From: Alteromonadaceae bacterium XY-R5
GTDB taxonomy: Bacteria > Pseudomonadota > Gammaproteobacteria > Enterobacterales > Alteromonadaceae
Length of the DNA: 64,000 nucleotides
Direction of reading: 5' to 3'
NCBI GenBank assembly: GCA_001660395.1
Contig: LXWE01000007.1
Coordinates: 62,001 to 126,000, forward strand
Below are positions 45,341 through 54,545 of this stretch, in pieces. A program made the position numbers and the translations under genes. The notes beneath the pieces are model-generated. The model had not been told where the DNA came from. It saw only the letters and a program-made list of their open reading frames with translations, and did not search any database. Each line of letters starts with the position of its first letter. The stretch's first letter is position 1.

Positions 45341-46467
45341 CCAAAATGACAATATTGATCGGATAAATTCCAAAATGACAGTATTGATCGGTTCGGGTCA
45401 CTAAAATGACTGTTTTGATCGGTCTAAACAATGTCCACCAATAGAGACCTGCAATTCAGGACTTCTACAAACGTGAATATGGATACCTTTTATCCAAAAT
45501 GACAATTTTTATCGTAATGATGTGCCTGCCGGCGATCTAAATTGTCATTTGGGGAATGGAGCAGGAGACTCTACTAAGGAATTGAGTAACAAATAATCCA
45601 AAATGAATGTTTTGATCGGGTAGGGGTGGGGTTGTTCGATCAATTCTGTCATTTTGGTTAGTGATTAGACTAGCGAGGTTAGCTTTTAATCTAAAGTGAA
45701 CATTTTTATCTGATGAAAGAATCGATAGGCGATCAAATTTGTCATTTAGGATATCTAGGAACCACAACTTAAGGGCTAAGCCCCTGAACAAAGCACTCTT
45801 TAGGAAGCTACCGTACATTCTTCCGATCAGAACTGTCACTTTGGATTACGTAAAACACAAGGAACACCTCGCCCACTGTGGGTGATTAGACTGTATTGAG
45901 CCGGTGAAATCTCACAATCAGTAAGTAAGCAGCTTCGGCGCTGCCAGTTACCAGACCAAAATGACAATTTTTATCGCTCCGGAAAAGTGATAGCTCAAAA
46001 ACAAGCAATGCTAATTTCTTGGTATTGATACTTCATTGGATTAGCTCAGATAAATATCAATCGTCCAATGTGGTTGGTTTTCCTCGGAAAAGTCGATCAA
46101 TACTGACATTTTGGGTCTTTAAGAGCAGTCTGACGCAAGTGATTAGCAAATCTAAATACGTTAGAAGCAGCTAAAATGAATAAATAGATCGGCTTACAGG
46201 CAATGAACTATCGAAACAACGCCTTTCAGTAACCCAAAATACCAAATGTGATCGATGCAGCCCTGAGTAAACTGGCCGTAAATTGTTGATATGCTGTGAA
46301 AAAATTAGAATGCTGTAGAAAGGCGCGATCAATACATTCATTTAAGTGCGATCGAAATGTTCATTTTAGTCGATCCAAATATGGTGTTTGGTAGATCAGG
46401 CTAAGTATTTAGGCTGTGTATACAGATCGCATATGTAATTTGGGGTCGATCATATTTATCATTTTGG
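45341..46467. repeat. oriV: Origin: 17 iteron-like repeats in both orientations
   Basis: Consensus CCAAAATGACA followed by NTWTTGATCGG (about 22 bp). Forward: 45341, 45370, 45401, 45494, 45598, 45691, 45956, 46171, 46234. Reverse: 45532, 45637, 45730, 45823, 46093, 46326, 46349, 46447. The first three are 29-31 bp apart; the others are wider. Fourteen of 17 carry GATC, three (45494, 45691, 45956) have TATC. The block lies upstream of rep and has no genes. Mixed orientation suggests both initiation and handcuffing control. Confidence 0.88.
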
Positions 46468-46661
46468 TAACGACAGAGTTAGCGAATCCCAATAATCTCG
46501 AGCCCTACAGACCAAACTTGCACTCAATGGATTCCTCGTCTTAGTCTTTATATTTAACTTTTTTCTTTAGAGTTCTAATTTATAAATTTAATTAGAGCAC
46601 TATTATCTATATGAAATTACTTATGCTTTTGACGCATTCATCGAGAAATGGAAAAGCTGTG

Positions 46662-47131
46662 ATATGTGATCATAGCGGCATAGTAAATCTTGCCGTTAAA
46701 TCGCCATGAGTCACCAGTTAACCTTCGCCGATAATGAATTCTCCAGCAAACGCAGTGTCACCCGCAAAGCAGTTTTTCTGTCATGAATGGACAAGTTGTT
46801 GCCTTGGTCCATACTCCAAAGCCGGAAATGGTCGCCGTCCCATATCCGATGAAGCGATGGAAGATGCCATGTACGAAATTGCTTCTATGCGCCTGTTTGC
46901 CAAACTGTCACTGGATGGTGCCATCCCAGACCGCACCATCATCATGAATTTCAGGCATTTACTTGAAGCACACAAGCTGTCCCGCACACTGTTTAAAGCC
47001 GTCAACCAATGGTTAGCCGACAGTGGCGTGATGATGAAACAAGGCACATTAGTGGATGTCACTATTATTGAAGCCGCCAGGTCAACCAAGAACAAAACCA
47101 ACCAACGTGATCCCGAAATGAACCAGTCCAT
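46662..47131 (+). pseudogene. IS5-family transposase remnant, copy B
   Basis: Follows copy A from the leader (GATCATAGCGGCATAG) through [20 protein letters not shown], then after a shift [20 protein letters not shown] and [20 protein letters not shown], and ends in NQRDPEMNQ. Left end, about 50 residues after residue 35, and the whole 3' half are missing. Not functional. Confidence 0.82.
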
Positions 47132-47231
47132 GTCGTCATTACCTTGATTGCTATATCCATAGATGAACTTGGTTGATTAAATATTAATCAGTTGATATCG
47201 TTGATATTCAGACTTTTCAAGGAGAGAAGAT

Positions 47232-47624
47232 ATGGAAGGCTCAAGCTGTCAGGTTTGCGGTGGTATAATTAGTGGCGGGTTCTGTACAAACAGTTCCTGC
47301 CTTGATAGTCCGAACTGGAAGTTGAATACAGGCAAAAAGAATACTATAGCGTCAAAGCAGAAAAAAACTTCAGCGCCAAAACAGAAAAGCACGCACGCCA
47401 ACCCCAAGAAAAATAATACCAATAATGAGCAAGGAGCGATAACCTCCATTTGCTTTATAGGGTTGTTGATTTATTTGTTCGCTTTTCAAGAATTTGGACT
47501 GCTTGTTAGCGCTATTATTTCGGCAGGCGTATCTGCTGTTGTCTATAGGTATTATAAAGCGGTTCAAGTGTTGCTTAGTATTCTTATAGTTGCAGTGATA
47601 CTTTTTTTCCTATCTCAGGGATAA
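47232..47624 (+). CDS. Zinc-ribbon membrane protein (130 aa)
   Basis: Start with AAGGAGAGAAGAT upstream. N-terminal CQVCGGIISGGFC...C is a zinc-ribbon-like Cys set, then a Lys/Ser/Asn-rich linker, then two transmembrane helices (SICFIGLLIYLFAFQEFGLL and VLLSILIVAVILFFL). No function assignable; probably cytoplasmic zinc ribbon anchored to the inner membrane. Confidence 0.55.
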   Translation: MEGSSCQVCGGIISGGFCTNSSCLDSPNWKLNTGKKNTIASKQKKTSAPKQKSTHANPKKNNTNNEQGAITSICFIGLLIYLFAFQEFGLLVSAIISAGVSAVVYRYYKAVQVLLSILIVAVILFFLSQG

Positions 47625-47780
47625 ATAACGAGTGAGCTTTTCAACAAAATTAAGGTTTGCTCTGTCTGAGTAACATCTGACATTTGAAATGTTTAGGTAC
47701 TACATTGCTTTGTATAGTGGCTGGCACTCTATAACCGGAGCCGAAGCATCCGCTTTAGCCCTCCCAATGTAAAACACTAG

Positions 47781-47908
47781 GGAACATGCGATTAAGTCCA
47801 CGATATGAGATCATAGCGGCATAGTAAATCTTGCCGATAGCGAATTCTCCAGCAAGCGCCGTGTCACCCGCAAAGCAGTTTTTCTGTCACCTCTTAATCG
47901 CATCTTCC
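47781..47908. mobile_element. 128-bp MITE-like derivative of the IS5 element
   Basis: CTAG flanks both sides (47777-47780 and 47909-47912). The left 60 bp match the IS5 left end (GGAACATGCGATTAAGTCC), the right end matches the IS5 right end (CTTAATCGCATCTTCC) and the transposase is gone. It lies just after the coupled operon and could be mobilised in trans. Confidence 0.85.
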
Positions 47909-47998
47909 CTAGTGCGAGTACTAATCTCAAGCCGAACCTCAATAAACAGAAAGTTATTTAGCGCACTGTTCTGTCGCCAACGCGCTTGCTCAACCCGT

Positions 47999-48826
47999 TC
48001 ATGAAAACCCAGGGAGTCTGCCTCCTGGAGTTGCCCGCAAGAAATCTCCTTTAGCCAGGCGGGTGAAATCAGACAAACCAATAGTTGCAGTGAAATCACG
48101 CCAGCCAGCTTGGTTTGCATATTCTTTGATGACATCGTGATTTATGCTGCCACTTTCAAATCGGCCGATCGGCGCAAATACGGGCAATCGTTTGTGGATA
48201 TCAATCGAATATTCTGTTTGTAGGTACACCAGCACATTAGCGCTGGCCAGGTTGGTTGTAGTGAAAGACAAAATGGAATGTATGGGCTGAAAAGCTTCCG
48301 TTGCCGTCCCGGAAAGTTTCTCAAGCCTTGTCTTGATACAGTAATTGGGCTCATAGTCCACTACATAAGGTAAAGACGCCTCTCCTCGTGCAAACTCAGG
48401 GTTAATCCTTAGAAACCCGCACAATGCTTCTGAAGCGCCTTTAAGATGCTCTTGCTGGTGGTCGGTATCACTCATCTGAGACATTCGTAATGGTTGGCAT
48501 CCTAAGGCTGTTAAGACAGTGTTTAAGTGGATTGCCGGTAAATCGCTATGTATCAACATCGCATTGAATTGGTTTTGCGCGAAAAGTGCAGTTGTTAATG
48601 GATTCGTATTATGAGCAATAGCCAAGTCAACTATAGCTGATATCGCATCGTTGAAAGAAGCACCCGATGGGAGGTTCATTTTAACTTGTTCAATGAACGC
48701 CTCTTGCCTCTGATATAAGCGGATTGTTTTCTTCTGAGCTACATCATCATCTTTGGCTTCCGGCAGCGAAAGTCGTGAAAGCAGCATTTGAATGCCGTTT
48801 AAATATTTGAATTGCAATGCGTTCAC
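47999..48826 (-). CDS. Hypothetical protein (275 aa), third gene of helicase operon
   Basis: Start is GTG 48826, whose bases overlap the TGA of the membrane-protein gene (GTGA), so translation is coupled. An upstream frame to 48922 lies within the previous gene. The product begins VNALQFKYLNGIQM and includes SFNDAISAIVDLAIAHNTNP, FEPIGRF-like FAPIGRFESGSINHD, and ends LRATPGGRLPGFS. No motif identified. Operon position after helicase and membrane protein suggests one pathway. Confidence 0.6.
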   Translation of the reverse strand: MNALQFKYLNGIQMLLSRLSLPEAKDDDVAQKKTIRLYQRQEAFIEQVKMNLPSGASFNDAISAIVDLAIAHNTNPLTTALFAQNQFNAMLIHSDLPAIHLNTVLTALGCQPLRMSQMSDTDHQQEHLKGASEALCGFLRINPEFARGEASLPYVVDYEPNYCIKTRLEKLSGTATEAFQPIHSILSFTTTNLASANVLVYLQTEYSIDIHKRLPVFAPIGRFESGSINHDVIKEYANQAGWRDFTATIGLSDFTRLAKGDFLRATPGGRLPGFS

Positions 48827-49152
48827 CCAAAATTGAAATAGAGAAGACTCAAAATGCCGACGATGATCATGACTTGCATAGCCCCCTTTACGCGTAAATC
48901 GAAGAGAGCGCCAACTGCCCATGCGGCACCTGCAAAGATGATCTTAGGCATGATTGCCTTTGTTGTTACGGGGACGGATGACAGAAATGAAATTGCTACG
49001 ACGACAAATATGCTCATAATAGCTATCACGTAACCTGCGAAAGCAATCAGAAATCTGGGATTACCATATCGAATGTAGCCTTCGAGAGGCGTGCCGGCAG
49101 CCAGAGGATGAATATATTTTTGCTCTTCTTTATCACTATTATTCTCAGTCAT
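48823..49152 (-). CDS. Three-helix membrane protein of helicase operon (109 aa)
   Basis: Start MTENNSDKEEQKYIHPLA at 49152, overlapping the helicase stop (49147-49145) by 8 bases. Hydrophobic segments: FLIAFAGYVIAIMSIFVVVA, IIFAGAAWAVGALFDL, and MQVMIIVGILSLLYF. Family unknown. Confidence 0.6.
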   Translation of the reverse strand: MTENNSDKEEQKYIHPLAAGTPLEGYIRYGNPRFLIAFAGYVIAIMSIFVVVAISFLSSVPVTTKAIMPKIIFAGAAWAVGALFDLRVKGAMQVMIIVGILSLLYFNFG

Positions 49153-51205
49153 GTTTGATCTCAATTGGTGTATCAATTTTGGTTAGATATTTTTGGTAGA
49201 TGGAGATGTCACCAATTAGCTTTACTTCATTACTCTGTGAATGAAGCGCTTTGGCGAGTTCGATTGCATTAAAAAGTCTTAATTCGTAGAAAAATCTTGA
49301 TGGCTCATTGGCATTAATAATGTGATGTACTGGAACTTCTGCTATTTCCCCATTTAAATGCCGTCTGGCAATCCTACTTTCGGGAACGATTATATGGAGG
49401 TGTTCTTTAGCGCGGGTGACTCCGACATAAAGCAATCGTCTTTCATCATCTTCATTGTCATGACTGCTATTCGCCTGCATTGGGAAGATTGTTTCACACA
49501 ACCCGGGAATAAATACCACGGGCCAGGCCAATCCTTTAGAACTGTGTATAGTACAAATTGTTATGGCATCTTCAGCCTCATGCTGTTTGTCCAAATCGAT
49601 GCCAAACTCATAGCTGTTAACAAAATTCTTGGCATATTCGACGCTGGCTTTTAACACCGCAATGGCTCGTCTCTGTGAGTCCGTGGGCTTTTTTTCAAGG
49701 CCTCTATCCATCTTTGGGAGTAGGTAATCATTAAAAAATATATTGAGAGCTTGCTGGTGGCTTTTCGCCAGCGCGCCATTCAACGCTGAAAAATGCTTTA
49801 CCACATTGTCCAAAATGAAGTCTTGGGTGCCAGGCAACAGCCTTTTTAATGCATCACGAGACACGGATTTGCCTGCTTCAATAAGTGGAATGACTGCGGA
49901 TATCTGGTCTGCCCGTAATCCAATTGATGCTTGAAAGAATAATGCGCGCAGCCTTGTTTTTTGCTGCAGTGTCGGTTGTCGATTGCCAACAATGTCTGTA
50001 AAAGCTTTGACACAAAGCATGTTCGAATTCTGCTTTATGGATTTTGAACCTTTAATCCGATACGGAATGTTTGCTCGCATTAAGGCGCATTCAATATACG
50101 GAGCAAGATGAAATGTCCTCAGTAAAACCGCAACATGATGAAGGGGGCGCCCGCTGTTAATGTAACGTTGAATCTCATTAATCAGGTATTTCTGCTCAGT
50201 TTCGGTGTAAGGCAGCACGTAACTTGCGTTATAAAATCCGACATAAATCTGACTGTTGGGTGTTGAAGGAGCTGATACGCATAGCTTGTCCACTCTGGTT
50301 GTATTATTTCCTATTAGAGCGTTGGCCATAATTGAAATGGCATGACCGTAACGGTGCGTGTAAAGCAAGTACTTTGAATTTGCAGTTGGGAATTGCTTTG
50401 TAAAATCCGAAACAATAAATTCAGGCCTACTCCCACGGAAAGTGTTAATGGTTTGGTCATCGTCACCAATACATGTTACTCGCGTATCCTTGCCAGCGAT
50501 TGATAGAAACAAGAAGTTACCGACTGGATTAATATCTTGATATTCATCAATGATGAGATTGGAAAGTCTGCCAGTGAGCATGTCGGCTAACTCTGGGTGT
50601 TTACGAATGGCCATCGCTGGCTCATAGAGTAAATCATCCTGCGTTCTTACTTTAGCCTCTACCCGCAACTCCTCAAATTTATAGAAGGAATCTATAAATG
50701 GCTTGTATGACGGTTCGAGCATAGACTTCTCGAACGTTATCTCAGGGCCAATAATGTCGCTTTTCACTAAAGCAATAAAGCTCAGAAAGTTTTCAATGAC
50801 TACAGGGTCGCTAGGGTTTAAATCCCCCCTAACAACATGGCCAATAACATTCGATAGGGCTGCTTTGGCAAGTGCGCTGATTTTGCTGGTATCCATACAA
50901 ATCTGACTGTTCGGTATAAAGCCATTGTTTGCCAGATACCGGCACATGCGAGCGCCAACTTTGTGATAATTGCGGATCAAAGGGAGAGGATTAACACCTT
51001 TCTCTTTCAAGCGGTTTTCAATTTCCTCTGCTGCATCAACATTGAATGTAGTAAGTAATATAGATTGTGGGTGAGCGCCGTTATCAATTAATGCCTTGGC
51101 TAATTCAGCCGCAACCTCTGTTTTACCGCTACCTGGAGGTGCCATTAAACGGGTATGTGAGCTTGTGTCTGTGATGAAGTCTGTTTGGTAAAGGCAATAC
51201 TGCAT
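49145..51205 (-). CDS. UvrD/Rep-family ATP-dependent DNA helicase
   Basis: 686 aa superfamily 1 helicase. Walker A APPGSGKTEVA (residues 22-32), the DEYQD Walker B in NLIIDEYQDINPVG, motif III GDDDQTINTFRG, motif V IHSSKGLAWPVVFIPG and motif VI RRLLYVGVTRAKEHL. The usual Q-type N-terminus is short. Overlapping translation with two following genes, one a membrane protein, is not the usual UvrD setting, so a specialised role such as plasmid handling or defence is likely. Divergent to the 51351 operon. Confidence 0.9.
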   Translation of the reverse strand: MQYCLYQTDFITDTSSHTRLMAPPGSGKTEVAAELAKALIDNGAHPQSILLTTFNVDAAEEIENRLKEKGVNPLPLIRNYHKVGARMCRYLANNGFIPNSQICMDTSKISALAKAALSNVIGHVVRGDLNPSDPVVIENFLSFIALVKSDIIGPEITFEKSMLEPSYKPFIDSFYKFEELRVEAKVRTQDDLLYEPAMAIRKHPELADMLTGRLSNLIIDEYQDINPVGNFLFLSIAGKDTRVTCIGDDDQTINTFRGSRPEFIVSDFTKQFPTANSKYLLYTHRYGHAISIMANALIGNNTTRVDKLCVSAPSTPNSQIYVGFYNASYVLPYTETEQKYLINEIQRYINSGRPLHHVAVLLRTFHLAPYIECALMRANIPYRIKGSKSIKQNSNMLCVKAFTDIVGNRQPTLQQKTRLRALFFQASIGLRADQISAVIPLIEAGKSVSRDALKRLLPGTQDFILDNVVKHFSALNGALAKSHQQALNIFFNDYLLPKMDRGLEKKPTDSQRRAIAVLKASVEYAKNFVNSYEFGIDLDKQHEAEDAITICTIHSSKGLAWPVVFIPGLCETIFPMQANSSHDNEDDERRLLYVGVTRAKEHLHIIVPESRIARRHLNGEIAEVPVHHIINANEPSRFFYELRLFNAIELAKALHSQSNEVKLIGDISIYQKYLTKIDTPIEIKHD

Positions 51206-51350
51206 GGCGCCACACGTTTAAATCTAGGTGCCTGCCATAAAATCGAAAATCAACGAGTATGTGAATCTGTTTCTGGATTAAGTCTAACTTAGGGGTACAA
51301 GTCAGCCTTTTGCGTATGAATAATATCAGTCTTAGCCTAGCGAGGACCAA
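51206..51350. promoter_or_regulatory. Divergent promoter region, helicase operon / nuclease operon
   Basis: 145-bp spacer between divergent operons, AT-rich. Assigned by position; no palindrome singled out. Confidence 0.4.
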
Positions 51351-51914
51351 ATGACGCAACACGTAGATATACATCACCTGCTCTTTGACGAGCTGCTTAC
51401 GCTGTGGAAAGCGGATATTTCTACATTGGAAAAGTTTAGGGCATTTCTGATTTCAGAACCTGAAACCGATCCTGTGTTACAAAAGCCAAAGGATGAATGG
51501 GAAGTAAAGCCGGCCCCCCCTATGAAGGGCCTATCAATCTACGACGCAGAAGAATTGTGGGTACGGGCCAAAGAAGTCAAGACACACTTTGATACGCTAA
51601 CTGACTTTGACAAGCTAAAAGAAAGCAAAATGCAGGAAAGGGAGTGGGTGTCTTTGGGTCTTGCTGCAAAAGCACTTAAAGAGGGGGGGTGGTATCTCCA
51701 TGTTGGTACCCACGTTAACTCAAATCTAATAGCTGCCTGGAAAGCAACATTGTCTGTTAATGGTCATTGGTTTTTAGAACGAAATGTACGTCGTATAAAA
51801 CCTGCATGGCGGTCTACGATGATGCAAGATCTGTTTACCGTGGCAGGCAAAGATTACATGCTTTGCACAGGTGGGTTCTGGGATATTGAAAATGGGAGGT
51901 TTGTGGGTATCTAA
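51351..51914 (+). CDS. Hypothetical protein (187 aa)
   Basis: ATG 51351 with GAGGA upstream. Soluble protein: HHLLFDELLTLWKADI, a Pro-rich linker (VKPAPPMKGLS), then LYDAEELWVRAKEV-like helix, and a C-terminal domain with many aromatic residues (WYLHVGTHVNSNLIAAWKAT; DYMLCTGGFWDIENGRFVG). No family. Its stop overlaps the next start (TAATG). Confidence 0.55.
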   Translation: MTQHVDIHHLLFDELLTLWKADISTLEKFRAFLISEPETDPVLQKPKDEWEVKPAPPMKGLSIYDAEELWVRAKEVKTHFDTLTDFDKLKESKMQEREWVSLGLAAKALKEGGWYLHVGTHVNSNLIAAWKATLSVNGHWFLERNVRRIKPAWRSTMMQDLFTVAGKDYMLCTGGFWDIENGRFVGI

Positions 51915-52222
51915 TGGATATTGAGAGTGCATACAAACGATATCAGCATGGGGAAATCTCAACCCCGGAAATTGTTGGTGATGGTGATGGAAACCTTTAT
52001 ATCACCTTTTTTCAAATGGGCATGGTGATTGTAGTTACCAACTCCACCACGCCATCAATAAAAACGTTTCGTTCCCCAAAATGGGTGATTCAGTACCTTA
52101 GAAAGCATAATTTCAAAGAATTTAAAACTAATCTGGAACATTGGAACCCGAACAAAATATTCGATACTCACAAACGGGCTCACGCGCTGAAAAGAAACCG
52201 GCTTGAAGGAAACATAGCATGA
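51914..52222 (+). CDS. Hypothetical protein (102 aa)
   Basis: Starts MDIESAYKRYQHGEISTPEI and contains VDGDGNLY-like VGDGDGNLYITFFQMGMVIV. Beta-strands then helical basic end (NKIFDTHKRAHALKRNRLEG). Overlaps the next gene by ATGA (52219-52222). Family not recognised. Confidence 0.55.
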   Translation: MDIESAYKRYQHGEISTPEIVGDGDGNLYITFFQMGMVIVVTNSTTPSIKTFRSPKWVIQYLRKHNFKEFKTNLEHWNPNKIFDTHKRAHALKRNRLEGNIA

Positions 52223-53064
52223 GATTAAGACACGTTATTCTAAATTTTTGCAGTGTGCTTGTGGTGGCTAGTGAGTGTAACGTAGCAGTAGCCGCACAAG
52301 TTGAAATGCCTTTGGTGCGTGTGGCCCATACGAAATATACCTCGTATTTTAACTGCGAAACAAAGACGCCCTTTGCTGTTATATACAGCGTTGACAAAGA
52401 CAAGCAGAACGTAAAAAGACTATCTCGGTACCTTGATGATCCCCAATTGATTAGCTTGGCTCCTCAGTGTCATCCAAATACCCACGAGGGGTTTAAAACC
52501 TACCAATCTGTTCTAAGTTCATTAGGAATTAACGAGGCTTACGATGTTGGGCATCTTGCTGCAGCTAACCACATGGATAGTGATGAAATGTCCATGGAAG
52601 AAGTCAATATGTTCAGCAACCTTGCACCTCAGGCGTCTGCATTCAATAGGCGAGGGGGAGCCTGGTATTACACAGAAGATATAGTTGAGTGCCACCGGGA
52701 TTCAGAAGCGCTTTTGGTGGTTGCTGGAACTCTGGATGATCCGACTACTACTTCAAAGGATTTCTTTAAAGCCTCATTTGGCTCAACAACTCCTGATTAT
52801 TGGTACCGCTTAATCTACTGGCAGGAAAGCAATGTATACGCCGCTTGGATTATGCCCAATTCAGCAAGCGCAACGGACGATAATATGGATAGCGGAAAGT
52901 ACCATATCTCTATTGGTGACTTAGCTGCAGCGTTGCCTTACGACCTTAGTGAGCTTGAGGACATAATCTCTAAAAAACCAGAAGCGGCTAGCTTAAATTT
53001 TGTTAAAACGACTAGCCATGGAAAAACATTAAATTGCAATGGAACCGTTGCTGGTGCGGGTTGA
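52219..53064 (+). CDS. Secreted DNA/RNA non-specific endonuclease
   Basis: 281 aa. Signal peptide (HVILNFCSVLVVASECNVAVAA, split around residue 26). The core has the beta-beta-alpha metal nuclease motif as DVGHLAAANHM (usual DRGHxxPxxD/H) and the metal-binding Asn stretch MFSNLAPQASAFNRRGGAWY. The Arg of the DRGH motif is Val here, which may lower activity. Family members degrade DNA and RNA outside or in the periplasm. Overlap with two upstream genes suggests co-expression. Confidence 0.8.
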   Translation: MRLRHVILNFCSVLVVASECNVAVAAQVEMPLVRVAHTKYTSYFNCETKTPFAVIYSVDKDKQNVKRLSRYLDDPQLISLAPQCHPNTHEGFKTYQSVLSSLGINEAYDVGHLAAANHMDSDEMSMEEVNMFSNLAPQASAFNRRGGAWYYTEDIVECHRDSEALLVVAGTLDDPTTTSKDFFKASFGSTTPDYWYRLIYWQESNVYAAWIMPNSASATDDNMDSGKYHISIGDLAAALPYDLSELEDIISKKPEAASLNFVKTTSHGKTLNCNGTVAGAG

Positions 53065-53150
53065 TAGAGAAAATATCAGGCAATCTCCCATAGAAATTAA
53101 ATGTGCGCAGAGTCAACTATTAGGTTTAAACCACTTTTAAGGAATTATTA

Positions 53151-53486
53151 ATGTCACGATATATGCTGGATAAGATTTTGGTGAATACAGAAGCTCTCAT
53201 AAAAAAGTATGATTTATGGCAGCATAGTGAAGACAATCCTGAACCAAAGGATTTAAAAGGCTATCCATTAAGTAAATGGATTGACGATTGTATAGTTGGT
53301 TGGGACCCTGGGCTCGCTACCTATTACTTACAATGTATTGAAAATGGTGATGAGGAAGAACCTGAATGGTGGTTAGGTACTAGCCCCGGAGAGATAGCGA
53401 CATTTGAGCGATTAACAGGCCTTATTCGTCAGATATTCAACCATAAAGTTGAATTCGAATTTGTTGATAGTATCCAGAGAATATAA
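53151..53486 (+). CDS. Hypothetical protein (111 aa), possible immunity-type
   Basis: TAAGGAATT precedes ATG. Acidic and Trp-rich (LWQHSEDNPEPKDLKGYPLS; NGDEEEPEWWLGTSPGEIAT). Small acidic proteins near nucleases or RHS genes are often inhibitors; only size, charge and place suggest that here. Confidence 0.5.
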   Translation: MSRYMLDKILVNTEALIKKYDLWQHSEDNPEPKDLKGYPLSKWIDDCIVGWDPGLATYYLQCIENGDEEEPEWWLGTSPGEIATFERLTGLIRQIFNHKVEFEFVDSIQRI

Positions 53487-54138
53487 GACCCGTTGAATAA
53501 TGAATAGATGCGGTTTCGGCCGCTTCCCTTTTGCCTGAGCATTACCTATTCAACATCTGGTAATGCTCTCTTTAGCAGCTTGGCTTATAAACTATATCTT
53601 GTGCTTATTCAGCTGATAATAGCTACTACATATTGTGTTTTTGTCGTTTCCTATATAACTTTCCTGTTTCACACCAAAATTCCCAGATTTGCATGAGATA
53701 ACGTTTTTGACTAATAAAGATTGTACATTACCAAGCCCTAAAATACGTACTTTAGTGAAAACCTAAAACATTCTATTGCGATATTTCTAGATAAGCATCG
53801 TGCAACAATATTCTTACGTCATCATTTTTTTGTCGAAGCCATTTTGGCTGATATAAAAGCCTGCTAATGTATATTTCCTAAGTTTACTTCGATAGAAAGC
53901 AATAAGTCTATATATCCACTTAATTAGTTTATCAAATCCAATGATACCCACTTGAAGATGAACATTTAATATTAAAAATTGCTCCAATAAAGTCACTTTT
54001 AAAGTATTGATACTATGTCCTCACTTTATATGTCTGTGTGTTTACAATATTAGTGCGAATTGATTCTGTGGCACTTTTCTTTTCTGGAGTAGAAGTCATG
54101 CAAACCCTGCTTCTTTAACGCCTGAATTGAAAAAGCAC
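53487..54138. other. AT-rich, gene-poor region between nuclease and RHS loci
   Basis: About 650 bp. A reverse-strand frame (53814-53996) encodes TLLEQFLILNVHLQVGIIG and LIAFYRSKLRKYTLAGFYIS, which looks protein-like but lacks a clear ribosome site; likely decayed coding sequence. Confidence 0.4.
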
Positions 54139-54252
54139 TTAACCCTCACAAATTTCTTCACCTAATATGATCATGGAGTGGTGCTTCTTCCAAAAATTAA
54201 TAACAGGAGATGCACCAAACTCTTCTTCACATAAATCAAGTGATTGATTCAT
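54139..54252 (-). pseudogene. Fragment of a decayed gene behind the RHS locus
   Basis: 37-codon frame: MNQSLDLCEEEFGASPVINF, then WKKHHSMIILGEEICEG. Protein-like, but isolated by stops. Upstream on the same strand, other frames carry more fragments (QDYGFSYSKKHQKNKLIYHE). Confidence 0.45.
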
Positions 54253-54367
54253 GTATGTTCATGATAAATCAACTTGTTCTTTTGGTGTTTTTTAGAGTAT
54301 GAAAAGCCATAATCTTGAAAAAAGCCAAAATATAAAAATTGATATGATCATCTAATTCTAAACTTTC

Positions 54368-54537
54368 TTAGCTCTCCACTGCTTGGGGATAGTAATTAAA
54401 TGCCTTACTAGGATAATCTTTTTGTTCGAAGCTATTAGAAAATTTTAAATACTTAATGTTGCACATAAACACCCAATTTGCCCCAGCTTTATCGATAACA
54501 CCTTCTAAATAAAACCCTCTGTAGCTGAGGCTTTGAA
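54368..54537 (-). pseudogene. C-terminal fragment of a decayed gene, possibly an old immunity gene
   Basis: No start codon. Encodes SYRGFYLEGVIDKAGANWVF, then MCNIKYLKFSNSFEQKD and YYPQAVES. It begins straight after the intact immunity candidate. This is the usual site of displaced immunity modules in RHS loci. Confidence 0.5.
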
Positions 54538-54545
54538 TTCAAATG

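Noticed and set aside
45537-45839. 100-aa reverse-strand frame inside the iteron region
   Set aside because: Its composition comes from the repeats; no ribosome site, and the region is the origin.
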